A program made the translations under genes and the position numbers. Shown here one piece after another: positions 17,902 to 26,270 of a stretch of 59,363 nt of DNA. This DNA comes from Alphaproteobacteria bacterium (GTDB taxonomy: Bacteria > Pseudomonadota > Alphaproteobacteria > JAEULC01): assembly GCA_023150455.1 (NCBI GenBank), contig JAKLKW010000005.1:1-59363 (forward strand), written 5' to 3'. The notes beneath the pieces were generated by a model. That model searched no databases, had not been told where the DNA came from, and worked only from the letters and a program-made list of their open reading frames with translations. Position 1 is the stretch's first letter; each line of letters opens with the position of its first letter.

Positions 17902-18351
17902 TCAGCCGCCCTTCGCGCCCGGGCGGCCCGGCCTGGTCGCTCCCTTCGACGCGGCCCAGCTGGCATTGTCGCCGCCGGGCGCGGAGTAGTCGGACCTGCG
18001 GCGCGCGTCCGCGGCGAGCTGCATGATCTTCAGCGCATCCGCCATGGGCGTGATCGGCGTCATCCGCATGTCGCGCACGCCGGGCTCGGCGGAGACGGCC
18101 ATCGAGAAGGCCAGCGCCTCCTTGTCGCCGCGGAAGACGAGGATCGCGACCAGGTCGTCCTTGCCCTCGCTGGCGAACTTGCCGCGCACCGTGACGTCGC
18201 CGCCGCCGTAGGAAATGTCGGCCATCTGCCCGCCCAGGTTCGCGAGCATCTTGTCGAGGACTTGCCAGCGCCGTTCCATGTCGAGAGGGCGGGCAAGCTG
18301 CTGCTTCCACGCTTCGGCGGTATAGGACAGCTGGACGAGATAGTATTTCAT
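17902..18351 (-). CDS. GYD-domain protein
   Basis: 149 residues from ATG 18351. The N-terminus (MKYYLVQLSYTAEAWKQQL) and the segment MADISYGGGDVTVRGKF fit the small GYD family (ferredoxin-like fold, function unknown, often found as stand-alone proteins). The C-terminal 30 residues are basic and low in complexity. It lies 69 bases upstream of the cyclase gene on the same strand and may form a transcript with it. Confidence 0.75.
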   Translation of the reverse strand: MKYYLVQLSYTAEAWKQQLARPLDMERRWQVLDKMLANLGGQMADISYGGGDVTVRGKFASEGKDDLVAILVFRGDKEALAFSMAVSAEPGVRDMRMTPITPMADALKIMQLAADARRRSDYSAPGGDNASWAASKGATRPGRPGAKGG

Positions 18352-18471
18352 GACCGTGTCCCCCGTATTGCCGCTGCGAGCACGAAAATACCCTGCTTTC
18401 GGTGGATGTAAAATGCCACGATTGCGTCCGACACTTGGCGCACCGGGAAGCATTGTCGTGTACGAGCGGGG

Positions 18472-18477
18472 TATACT
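18472..18477 (+). promoter_or_regulatory. -10-like TATACT directly before tlyA
   Basis: TATACT ends 6 bases before the GTG start of tlyA, so a transcript starting at the usual distance would begin at the start codon and have no 5' leader. No Shine-Dalgarno is seen before this GTG. A matching -35 element at 17 bp spacing is weak. Confidence 0.4.
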
Positions 18478-18483
18478 GCCGGC

Positions 18484-19254
18484 GTGCCCGTCACCAAATC
18501 ATCACAAGCAGGCGGCAAGCGGCGCCTGGATCACCTGCTGGTAGAGCGCGGCCTCGCCGACAGCCGGTCGCGGGCGCAGGCCGTCATCATGGCCGGGCTG
18601 GTCACGGTCGGCGGCAAGCGCGCGGACAAGGCCGGCGCGCTGGTCGCGGCCGATGCGGCGATCGCGGTCAAGGGCAAGGAGCATCCGTATGTGTCGCGCG
18701 GAGGCTTGAAGCTGGCCGCCGCGCTCGACCGCTTCGCCATCGATCCGAAGGGCCTGGTCTGCCTCGACATCGGCGCCTCGACCGGCGGGTTCACCGACGT
18801 GCTGCTCCGGCGCGGCGCAACCAGGGTCTATGCCGTCGATGTCGGCCACGGGCAGCTGGCGTGGTCGCTGCGCGGCGATCCGCGCGTCGTGGTGCTCGAG
18901 CGCACCAACGCGCGCCGTCTCACGCGCGACCAGGTGCCCGAGGCGCCCGGCCTGATCGTGTGCGACGCCAGCTTCATCGGCCTGGAGACCGTGCTGCCGG
19001 CCTCGTTGGCGCTGGCGGCGCCGGGCGCCGTCGTGATCGCGCTGATCAAGCCGCAGTTCGAGGTCGGACCCGGGAAGGTCGGCAAGGGCGGCATCGTGCG
19101 CGACCCGGAATTGCACCGGCAGGTGTGCGACCGGATTTCGGCATGGCTCGGCGCCCAGCCCGGCTGGTCGGTCCTCGGCGTGGCGCCGAGCCCGATCGAG
19201 GGCGCGGACGGCAACCGCGAGTTCCTGATCGCCGCGCGCCGCGCCGCTACCTGA
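18484..19254 (+). CDS. tlyA: TlyA-family rRNA (cytidine-2'-O)-methyltransferase
   Basis: 256 residues. An N-terminal S4 RNA-binding domain (RRLDHLLVERGLADSRSRAQAVIMAGLV) is followed by a SAM-dependent FtsJ-like methyltransferase (CLDIGASTGGFTDVLLRRGA as the SAM motif, VYAVDVGHGQLAW, and IALIKPQFEV). TlyA enzymes methylate 2'-OH of cytidines in 16S and/or 23S rRNA; older names call it hemolysin A. It starts with GTG at 18484, probably without a leader. In alphaproteobacteria it usually follows dxs directly, but here two minus-strand genes intervene. Confidence 0.93.
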   Translation: MPVTKSSQAGGKRRLDHLLVERGLADSRSRAQAVIMAGLVTVGGKRADKAGALVAADAAIAVKGKEHPYVSRGGLKLAAALDRFAIDPKGLVCLDIGASTGGFTDVLLRRGATRVYAVDVGHGQLAWSLRGDPRVVVLERTNARRLTRDQVPEAPGLIVCDASFIGLETVLPASLALAAPGAVVIALIKPQFEVGPGKVGKGGIVRDPELHRQVCDRISAWLGAQPGWSVLGVAPSPIEGADGNREFLIAARRAAT

Positions 19255-21007
19255 TCGCGAGCGGCGGCATCGACAGCACGCCCGTCTCGCCGAGCAGACC
19301 CAGCCCGCGCGCGAGCGTCGCGGCCGGCTCCAGTCGTTCGGCCAGCGCGTCGATCGACGGCTGATCCGCGTCGTCGTCGCCCATGAGCCGGTCGATCACC
19401 CGGCGCAGGAACGATCGCGGCCGCGGGTAGATGCGGATCGAGGTGGGCTCGTCCGCGCCGATCCCGGCCAGCTCGCGCGCTGCCTTCACGGCGTCGTCGA
19501 CTCCGCCGAGCGCGTCGACCAACCCGATCTCCTTGGCCTGCGCGCCGGTCCACACGCGTCCCTTGGCCAGCTCGCGCGCGCGGGCGGGCTCGAGCTTGCG
19601 GCCGCCCGCGACGCGGTCGACGAACTCGCCATAGATGCGGTCGAGCGTTGATTCGAGCCAGGCGCGCTCGTCCGGCGCGTAGTCGCGCGTCTGCGTCCAC
19701 AGGTCGGCGCGCGGCGCGCCCGGGACGCCGTCCCAGTTCACGCCCAGCCGGCGCCAGGCCTGCTCCGTGTAGATCTTGCCCGCGAAGACGCCGATCGATC
19801 CGGTCAGCGTCGCCGGCTGCGCGACGATCCGATCGGCGGCGAGCGCGACGTAGTATCCGCCGGACGCGGCCGTGTTCCCCATCGACGCGACCACGGGCTT
19901 GCCCTTGGCGCGCGCCTGCTCGACGGCGCGGCGGATCGAGTCCGAAGCGACGTAGCTGCCGCCGCCGGTGTCGAGCCGCAGCACGATCGCCCTGACCTTC
20001 TTGTCCTCCGCGGCGTCCTCGATCGCCTTCGCGATGCGCGCTGCGCCCATGGCGGCGTCGGCGAAGGGCGATCCGCCGCCCCCGCCGCGCACGATCGCGC
20101 CGATGCCATGGATCAGCGCGATACGCTTGTCGTGCTGCGCGGGCCGGCCGATGGCGTCGAGATAGCGCTCGAACCGCATGCGCTTGGCGTCGCCGCCGGC
20201 CTGCTTGCGCGCCGCGGCGACCGCCTCGTCGCGGTAGCCGAGCGCGTCGACCAGCCGCGCCTCCTTGGCGGCGGACGCATCGAAGGGCGCCCGGTCGATG
20301 AGCCCGCGCAGGGCGGCCGCGTCGATCCGCCGGTCGGCGGCGACGTCGCGCACGACCTGTTCCGTCAAGTCCTTCACCAGCGCCTCGACATTGGCGCGGT
20401 GCGCCGGCGTGAAGCCCGTCTCGGTCAGCATGTTGGGCGCGTTCTTGAACTCCTCGCGCCGACCGACGCGCGGGGCCAGCTCCCAGTCGTCCAGCGCGCG
20501 CCGCGCGAACGGGCTCTCGGCATAGAACCCGGTCAGGCCGAGGGCGCCGGTCGGCTGCAGCACGATGCGCTCGAAAGCGGACGCCAGGTAGTAGCCGGCG
20601 GTGCCGTTGCCGAACTCGCCGAAACTGTCGGAGAAGACATGGGCCGGCTTGCCAGCCGCGCGGAAGCGCTTGACGGCCGCGCGCAGCTCCTGCGTCTGCG
20701 CCAGGCCCTGCCTGCCGGCGCCGACCTCGACGACCAGCGCCTTGACGCGCTCGTCCTTCGCCGCCCGGTCCAGGCCTTCGATCACCTCGCCGAGCGTGGG
20801 CGCGCGGCCGCGGGTCAGCAGCGCGAGCGCGCCGCCGCGGCTGCGGTCCTCGGCCAGGCGCCGGTCGAGATCGAGGGTCAGCACGACCGCCCGGCCGACG
20901 CGGGGCTTGTCGAGCTTGAACCACAGGAAGACGCCCGCGCCTGCGCCAGCGACCAGCAGGACGATCGCCCCGATCGTCGCCAGCAGACGCCCGAGAAACC
21001 TTCGCAT
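19247..21007 (-). CDS. sppA: signal peptide peptidase SppA, 67-kDa type
   Basis: 586 residues. A short basic N-terminus and one membrane helix (LLATIGAIVLLVAGAGAGVFLWF) anchor two tandem ClpP-like SppA domains. The catalytic Lys lies in the first half (EEFKNAPNMLTE) and the catalytic Ser in the second (SMGNTAASGGYYVALAAD), with GSIGVF following. It degrades leftover signal peptides in the membrane. The start at ATG 21007 has GGGAGG 6 bases before it, better than the ATG at 21058. Its end overlaps the end of tlyA by 8 bases on the opposite strand. Confidence 0.93.
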   Translation of the reverse strand: MRRFLGRLLATIGAIVLLVAGAGAGVFLWFKLDKPRVGRAVVLTLDLDRRLAEDRSRGGALALLTRGRAPTLGEVIEGLDRAAKDERVKALVVEVGAGRQGLAQTQELRAAVKRFRAAGKPAHVFSDSFGEFGNGTAGYYLASAFERIVLQPTGALGLTGFYAESPFARRALDDWELAPRVGRREEFKNAPNMLTETGFTPAHRANVEALVKDLTEQVVRDVAADRRIDAAALRGLIDRAPFDASAAKEARLVDALGYRDEAVAAARKQAGGDAKRMRFERYLDAIGRPAQHDKRIALIHGIGAIVRGGGGGSPFADAAMGAARIAKAIEDAAEDKKVRAIVLRLDTGGGSYVASDSIRRAVEQARAKGKPVVASMGNTAASGGYYVALAADRIVAQPATLTGSIGVFAGKIYTEQAWRRLGVNWDGVPGAPRADLWTQTRDYAPDERAWLESTLDRIYGEFVDRVAGGRKLEPARARELAKGRVWTGAQAKEIGLVDALGGVDDAVKAARELAGIGADEPTSIRIYPRPRSFLRRVIDRLMGDDDADQPSIDALAERLEPAATLARGLGLLGETGVLSMPPLAIR

Positions 21008-21085
21008 CGCCGCCTCCCTTTCCGTCCGGGATCGCGTGATAAGCGGCGAATGCGGCAAAACGTTGCCCGGAATCGGGCCGGTCGT

Positions 21086-23218
21086 TCAGTCGGCGACGGA
21101 AGCGAACATCCGCTGCGGCGACCCCGTGCCTTGCTCGCCGCGCAGGCTTCGCGCGGGCGGGAACCGGACCGTGGCGGTCGTGCCCTGGCCGACCGTGCTG
21201 GCCATCGTCAGGCGGCCGCCATGCGCCTCGACCAGGGCACGGCTGATGGCAAGCCCGAGGCCGGTGCCGCCGAAGCGACGCGCGATCGTCGCATCGGCCT
21301 GGTGGAAGGGCTGGAAGATCCGCGCCATCGCCTCGGGCGCGATGCCGATGCCCGTGTCCGTCACCGAGAAGACGGCCGCGCCGTCGCCGTCCTCGCAGAG
21401 CGCCAGCGTCACGCGGCCGCCCTTCGGCGTGAACTTCACCGCGTTCGAGACCAGGTTCAGCGCGACCTGGCGCAGGGCGCGGCGGTCGGCGGTCAGCATC
21501 AGCGCGGGCGCGGCGAAGGTCTCGCGCAACGTCACGCCGCCCGCCTCGGCGCGGTCGTTGAGCAGCTTCATGCAGTCGCGCGCGATCTCCACCAGGTCGA
21601 CCGGCTCGGGGACCAGCTCGAGCCTGCCCGCCTCGATCTTCGACATGTCGAGAAGCTGGCTGATCAGGTCCAAGAGCTGCTGGCCGCTGCGGTTGATGAT
21701 GCGCGCATACTCCGCATAGCGCTCGACCGCGCCGCGCCCGAAGCGCAGATCGGCGATGACGTCGGAGAAGCCGATGATGGCGTTGAGCGGCGTGCGCAGC
21801 TCATGGCTCATCATGGCCAGGAACCGCGACTTGCTGGCGCTCGCGGCTTCCGCGACGGACTTGGCGTCCCTGAGCTCGCGCTCGCGACGCTTCTCGCCCG
21901 TGATGACCTGCGTGACGCCGCGATAGCCCGCGATGTCGCCGTTCGGGGCCAAGAGCGGCTTGGCGCTGATGCGGAAGTATTCGCGGTTCCCCGAGCGGCT
22001 GCGGATCGAGTACTCGTAGCCGGTGAACGGCTTGCCCGCCCGCATCAGCGCCTCGAAGCGCGCAAGCGCCTCGAGCTCCTCGGAATCGCCCAGGCGCTCG
22101 GCGATCTCGCGCCGCGTCTTGCCCAGCGCGCCCGCCGCGATCGCCGCGCGCCGCGCGCTCGCGGTGGAGATGAAGGTGAAGCGCAGGTCGCGGTCGTGCT
22201 CCCACAGCCAGTCGGTGGCCATCTCGGCATAGTCGCGAAAGCGTCGCTCGCCCATGCGCGCGCGCAGAAGCATGCGCGCCGCCAGATAGGCGAGGTAGGC
22301 GATGACGACTCCGGCGAGCGCCACCAGCGTCGGCATCAGTCGAGTGTTGGGCCCGGGCAGGCGGTCGCCGGCCAGCACCTCGATCGACCAGACCCGTCCG
22401 CCGACGACGAAGGGACGCGTCAGCGCCAGGGCGCCGGCGACCCGCGCCAGCCCCGGCGCGCCGTCGAACAGCAAGCCGCCCGCCTCGGGCGCCGCGCCGT
22501 CGTAGACCCTGATCGCCAGCTCGTTCGCGCCGGGCAGGGGCAGCAGGGACATCAGCACGTCGACGCGGAGGGCGGCGACGGCGAGACCGAGCACCTTTCC
22601 GCCGCGCGCCGCCGGCGCATACATCGTCAGCTGACCGGGTCCGCCCGGGCCGCCGGCGGACGCGAGCTTCTCGGACATGGCCGGGCGCATGCCGGCGATC
22701 GCGCGTTCGGCCGCGCGCCCGAGGACGGGATCGGTGTGCAGGTCGAAGCCGATTTGGTCGCGGGTCTCGTCGGGCTCGCTGAAGGTCAGCGGCAGGTACC
22801 GCGTGCGCTCGCCGGCGGGGCGGACGGCGTAATCGAGCCAGCCTTCGCCGCGGATCTTCGCCTCGTGCGCCTGCAGCCGGCCTTCTTCCACCAGCTCCGC
22901 GAAGCCGACCGACGCGATGTCGGGCGACCGCTCGTCAAGGTTCTGGACCGAAAGATAGGCGCGCCATTCCTCGCGCGTGACGTAGTCGCTCGCCGCGAAC
23001 AGGGCGGCCACGCCGGTCAGCATCTGCTCATGGATATGGATGCGGGTCGCGATCGAGGCGACGATCCGATCGGCGTCGCGCGCGACGCTCTCGCGCACCT
23101 CTTCCCTGCCGGCATCCATGGCGATATAGGTGCCGACCGCCGTGGCGACCAGGCCCAGCACCAGCACGCACCACGGACTCAGCAGGCCGAGATATCGTTT
23201 GACATGACGACTTTGCAT
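21086..23218 (-). CDS. CHASE-PAS hybrid-free sensor histidine kinase
   Basis: 710 residues. Two membrane helices (about 12-32 and 310-330) bracket a CHASE sensor domain (VGFAELVEEGRL, LTFSEPDETRDQIGFDL). A PAS domain follows (about 345-455). Then come HisKA with the phosphorylated His in SRFLAMMSHELRTPLNAIIGF and a HATPase domain with NLVSNAVKFTPKGG, DTGIGI and FGGTGLGLAIS. No receiver domain is fused, and no response regulator gene is adjacent. The ligand is unknown; CHASE domains often bind small organic molecules such as cytokinins. It is divergent from the MFS gene. Confidence 0.94.
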   Translation of the reverse strand: MQSRHVKRYLGLLSPWCVLVLGLVATAVGTYIAMDAGREEVRESVARDADRIVASIATRIHIHEQMLTGVAALFAASDYVTREEWRAYLSVQNLDERSPDIASVGFAELVEEGRLQAHEAKIRGEGWLDYAVRPAGERTRYLPLTFSEPDETRDQIGFDLHTDPVLGRAAERAIAGMRPAMSEKLASAGGPGGPGQLTMYAPAARGGKVLGLAVAALRVDVLMSLLPLPGANELAIRVYDGAAPEAGGLLFDGAPGLARVAGALALTRPFVVGGRVWSIEVLAGDRLPGPNTRLMPTLVALAGVVIAYLAYLAARMLLRARMGERRFRDYAEMATDWLWEHDRDLRFTFISTASARRAAIAAGALGKTRREIAERLGDSEELEALARFEALMRAGKPFTGYEYSIRSRSGNREYFRISAKPLLAPNGDIAGYRGVTQVITGEKRRERELRDAKSVAEAASASKSRFLAMMSHELRTPLNAIIGFSDVIADLRFGRGAVERYAEYARIINRSGQQLLDLISQLLDMSKIEAGRLELVPEPVDLVEIARDCMKLLNDRAEAGGVTLRETFAAPALMLTADRRALRQVALNLVSNAVKFTPKGGRVTLALCEDGDGAAVFSVTDTGIGIAPEAMARIFQPFHQADATIARRFGGTGLGLAISRALVEAHGGRLTMASTVGQGTTATVRFPPARSLRGEQGTGSPQRMFASVAD

Positions 23219-23275
23219 CGGCCACTTCCCTGCGGGCCCGATACTGATGCGGCAAAGTTAAGAGGTGCTTAAGGA

Positions 23276-24583
23276 ATGCAGGATAGCCGCCCGGAAAGCC
23301 ACGAATCGGCCGGCGGGGATGCCACGAGCGACGCCATTGCGGCCGGCAAGGCCGACACGGCCGGCGGCGGGTTTGCGCGTCTGTGCGCAGTGGTCCTGCT
23401 GCCCTTTGCCGCCGGATATTTCCTTTCCTATCTGTTCCGCGCGGTCAACGCGGTGGTCGCGCCCGACATCGTCGGCGAGTTCCAGCTCGGCGCGACCGCG
23501 CTCGGCGTCCTGACCGCCGCCTATCTGCTTGCCTTCTCGGCCTTCCAGCCGGTGCTCGGCGTGCTGCTCGACCGCTTCGGTCCGCGTCGCGTGCAGGCGG
23601 CGCTCGTCGGCACCGCGGCGGCGGGTGCCCTGCTGTTCGCGCTCGCGCGCGATGCCGCCACGCTCACCGTCGCGCGCGCGTTGATCGGTCTCGGCTTCAG
23701 CGGCGGGCTCATGGCCTCGTTCAAGGCCATCGTGCTGTGGTTCCCGGAGCGGCGCGTGCCCCTCGCCAACTCGCTGGTCGTCGCGTTCGGCGCGCTCGGC
23801 GTGGTGGCGGCGACACGGCCGGCCGATCTGCTGAGCGAGGCGGTCGGCTGGCGGCAGATGTTCATGGGCCTGGCGCTGGTCACCGCGGCAGTCGCGTGGT
23901 CGATCCTCTCCGTCGTGCCCGAGCGTCCGGCGGACCATGTCACCCATCCGCTCGGGCGGCAGATCCGCGAAGTGCTGCACATCTACCGCGACCGCGTGTT
24001 CTGGCGACTGGCCCCGCTCGTGTGCAGCACGGCCGGGGGCTATATCGCGGTCCAGACGCTGTGGGTCGGCAACTGGCTGCGCGACGTCGCGGGCTTGAGC
24101 CGCGGCGCGGCGGCGGAGCTGATGATGGCGATGGCGCTCGCCTTTTCCGTCGGCATGCTGGCGCAGGGGATCATCGCCGACCGTCTGATCAAGCGCGGGA
24201 TCGGCGTGATGGCGACGGTGATCGGTTCGCTGGTGCCGTTCTTCCTGTGCGAGCTGGGCATCGTGCTCGGGTGGACCGGGGCGATCTGGCCGCTGTGGGT
24301 GATCTTCGGCATGACCGGCAGCGTCGCGGTGCTGGCGTTTCCGGTGCTGTCGCAGCATTTCGGCCGCGCGCTTGCGGGGCGCTCCCACACCAGCCTCAAC
24401 CTGCTGATCTTCGCCAGCGCCTTCGCGTTCCAGGCGGCGATCGGCGCCGTGCTCGAGCTGTGGCCGATGAGCGACGGGCGCTATGCCGCCGAGGGCTATG
24501 GCGTCGCGCTGGCGACGCTGCTGGCGATCCAGGTCGCGAGCTTGGCCTGGTACTGGTACGGCGGGCGAAGCGCTACCAGATGA
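23276..24583 (+). CDS. MFS transporter
   Basis: 435 residues with 12 predicted membrane helices. The first cytoplasmic loop motif between helices 2 and 3 is DRFGPRRVQA, and a second appears as DRLIKRGIG between helices 8 and 9. The N-terminal 30 residues are polar. The gene has a plausible ribosome site (AAGAGG, some 10 bases upstream, and AAGGA next to the ATG). The substrate cannot be inferred. It begins 57 bases from the divergent histidine kinase start. Confidence 0.9.
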   Translation: MQDSRPESHESAGGDATSDAIAAGKADTAGGGFARLCAVVLLPFAAGYFLSYLFRAVNAVVAPDIVGEFQLGATALGVLTAAYLLAFSAFQPVLGVLLDRFGPRRVQAALVGTAAAGALLFALARDAATLTVARALIGLGFSGGLMASFKAIVLWFPERRVPLANSLVVAFGALGVVAATRPADLLSEAVGWRQMFMGLALVTAAVAWSILSVVPERPADHVTHPLGRQIREVLHIYRDRVFWRLAPLVCSTAGGYIAVQTLWVGNWLRDVAGLSRGAAAELMMAMALAFSVGMLAQGIIADRLIKRGIGVMATVIGSLVPFFLCELGIVLGWTGAIWPLWVIFGMTGSVAVLAFPVLSQHFGRALAGRSHTSLNLLIFASAFAFQAAIGAVLELWPMSDGRYAAEGYGVALATLLAIQVASLAWYWYGGRSATR

Positions 24584-24767
24584 GCCGCGCGATATGGGCG
24601 CTGAGGCCCAGCACGCCGACGAACAACGCCACCCCGGCGATCACGGCCCAGGGCGACATCGACTCGTATTTCTCGCGGTTGACGTGCCGCGCCAGGACGG
24701 CCGTTGCCAGCGCGGCGCAACCGGCGACGATCGCTCCGACGATGAATGGACTGGGGTCCAACGGCAT
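24573..24767 (-). CDS. small two-helix membrane protein, unknown function
   Basis: 64 residues with two hydrophobic segments (FIVGAIVAGCAALATAVLARHV and AVIAGVALFVGVLGLSAHIA) joined by a polar loop with NREKYESM. It starts 29 bases after the stop of the 77-residue gene upstream, and its end overlaps the MFS gene end by 11 bases on the opposite strand. No clear ribosome site precedes ATG 24767, and no family is recognised. Confidence 0.55.
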   Translation of the reverse strand: MPLDPSPFIVGAIVAGCAALATAVLARHVNREKYESMSPWAVIAGVALFVGVLGLSAHIARLIW

Positions 24768-24796
24768 GGAGAGGGCGCGTAGCGGCCTGCCGGCTT

Positions 24797-25030
24797 CTAT
24801 CGGCGCGCGGCCGTCCGGCCGCCGGACGCGCGCGCGGGCTTCGCTTCGGCCGCCGGCTTGCGCCGCACGATCGAAAACCCGGCGAAGGTGAGCGCGTTGA
24901 TCAGCTCCTGCATGCGCGCGCGATACGATGCGCGCGTTTCCGCCGCGGCCTTGTCCCAGGGCGCACGCTTCGGGTGCGCGCGGAACTCGTAGATCGCCCG
25001 ACCGCCGATTTCCAAGACGTCCTTGTCCAT
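24797..25030 (-). CDS. small hypothetical protein with basic C-terminus
   Basis: 77 residues from ATG 25030, preceded by a good Shine-Dalgarno (GGGAGAGGG ending 3 bases upstream). The sequence has a mixed helical core (YRARMQELINALTFAGFSIV) and a Lys/Arg/Ala-rich tail. No cysteines or membrane segment are present. Function is unknown; a nucleic-acid contact is possible because of the tail, but this is a guess. Confidence 0.65.
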   Translation of the reverse strand: MDKDVLEIGGRAIYEFRAHPKRAPWDKAAAETRASYRARMQELINALTFAGFSIVRRKPAAEAKPARASGGRTAARR

Positions 25031-25646
25031 TGCCCTCTCCCGAGCGCGGCTGCGCGCCGCATTGCTTATTCCACCCGCAGGTTGGATGATTCACGGAGCC
25101 GCACGCGGCGGCGATCAGACGATGCCCGTTCCCGGTGGTGGTCGGGCGCGCCGGCGTCGCCCCTCGGCGACGCAACGGCCAGGCTGGATCGAAGCCGTCC
25201 CGATGGATTTATTGTGCCGCTCAATTTCTGGTCGCGCAAGAGTTGATGTGCCCGGGAAGGCGGGCATGCGGCCGCGCCGCCTGCCCATCCAGATACGAAA
25301 ACGGCGCAGCCACGGGATTGGTTGCGGTGCCGCGGAAAATATTCATGCGTGCAGTCCCGCCGTTGCGGCCGGCGATAGTTGATTTTTCGGCATATTCCGA
25401 TCGGCGACCCGGTTCGAGGCGCACGCCGGGGCGGCGGCGCGCAATCACGAATTCGTTATCGCAGCGCGGCGGGCAGCGAACGGCGAACGGGAGAAGAGAC
25501 CGGCAGGCGATCGGGGTGCGCTTTTCTCCGGGATGAAAATGGGCAGGATGTCTGGCTTGAATCCGGCGCATCATCGCGATGCAATCGCTCGCGGTATTCG
25601 CGCCGGCCGCTTGCCGGCGTCCATCGGGGGAGGCGCGGACACCGGG
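25031..25646. other. about 615-base stretch without a supported gene
   Basis: Codon statistics in all frames look unlike the neighbours (less strict G/C third positions), and I recognise no RNA family. It holds a perfect 8-bp hairpin at 25154-25173 (GCGTCGCC, loop CCTC, GGCGACGC) with no T-run, and several AT-rich patches around 25203-25233, 25330-25400 and 25520-25540. It probably contains the divergent promoters of the 24797-25030 and PAS genes. Confidence 0.5.
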
Positions 25647-26228
25647 ATGGGACGGTCGCACAAGGCGCTGCCGGTTGAGGACGACGGCCGGCGCATCGAA
25701 TTCCAGCGATTGCCCCAGGCGGGGATCGACGGCGATCCCGTATTCGCCGAGGTCTTCGTCTGGTGGCAACGCGCGCGCGGCAGCCGTGCGATGCCGTCGC
25801 GCGCCGACATCGATCTCGACGCGCTTAAGCGCAGCCTGCCCCGGCTGCTGCTGATCGAAGTGCTGGACGACCCGCCCGACTTCCGCTACCGGCTTGCCGG
25901 AACGCAGACCTACGATATCCACGGCATGGAGCTGACCGGCAAGTCGGTGCTGGACATCAAGCCGCCCGCCCAGCACCGCCGGCTGTGGAACGACTTGTGC
26001 GAGATGCTCGATGAGAAGCAGCCGCAACTGGTCCGGCTGCGCTTCACCAACCAGCAGGGCAACGCGCGCAGCTACCGCGTGATGCGCCTGCCGCTGTCCA
26101 ACACGGGCGACGAGGTCGACCACATCCTGGTGATGCAGGACTTCGGCGCCGAGGGGCCGGAGCTGCGCCAGATGTACGAGGAGCTGCGCCAGGAGGATCC
26201 CGGCGCGGCGACACCGCAGGCAAGCTGA
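25647..26228 (+). CDS. PAS_5-like sensory protein
   Basis: 193 residues from ATG 25647, preceded by GGGGGAGG 13 bases upstream. A longer version from ATG 25533 is possible, but its first 38 codons use unusual codons and I favour the shorter one. The segment FVWWQRARGSRAMPSRADID...FRYRLAGTQTYDIHGMELTGKSV is typical of the PAS_5 family, frequent in alphaproteobacteria, with no output domain. The role is unknown and could be ligand sensing. No cofactor-binding residue can be assigned. Confidence 0.75.
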   Translation: MGRSHKALPVEDDGRRIEFQRLPQAGIDGDPVFAEVFVWWQRARGSRAMPSRADIDLDALKRSLPRLLLIEVLDDPPDFRYRLAGTQTYDIHGMELTGKSVLDIKPPAQHRRLWNDLCEMLDEKQPQLVRLRFTNQQGNARSYRVMRLPLSNTGDEVDHILVMQDFGAEGPELRQMYEELRQEDPGAATPQAS

Positions 26229-26270
26229 GGGCGGCGGCTTCGCCCGCCTCCGCCCTCACCCGGGCCGGCG

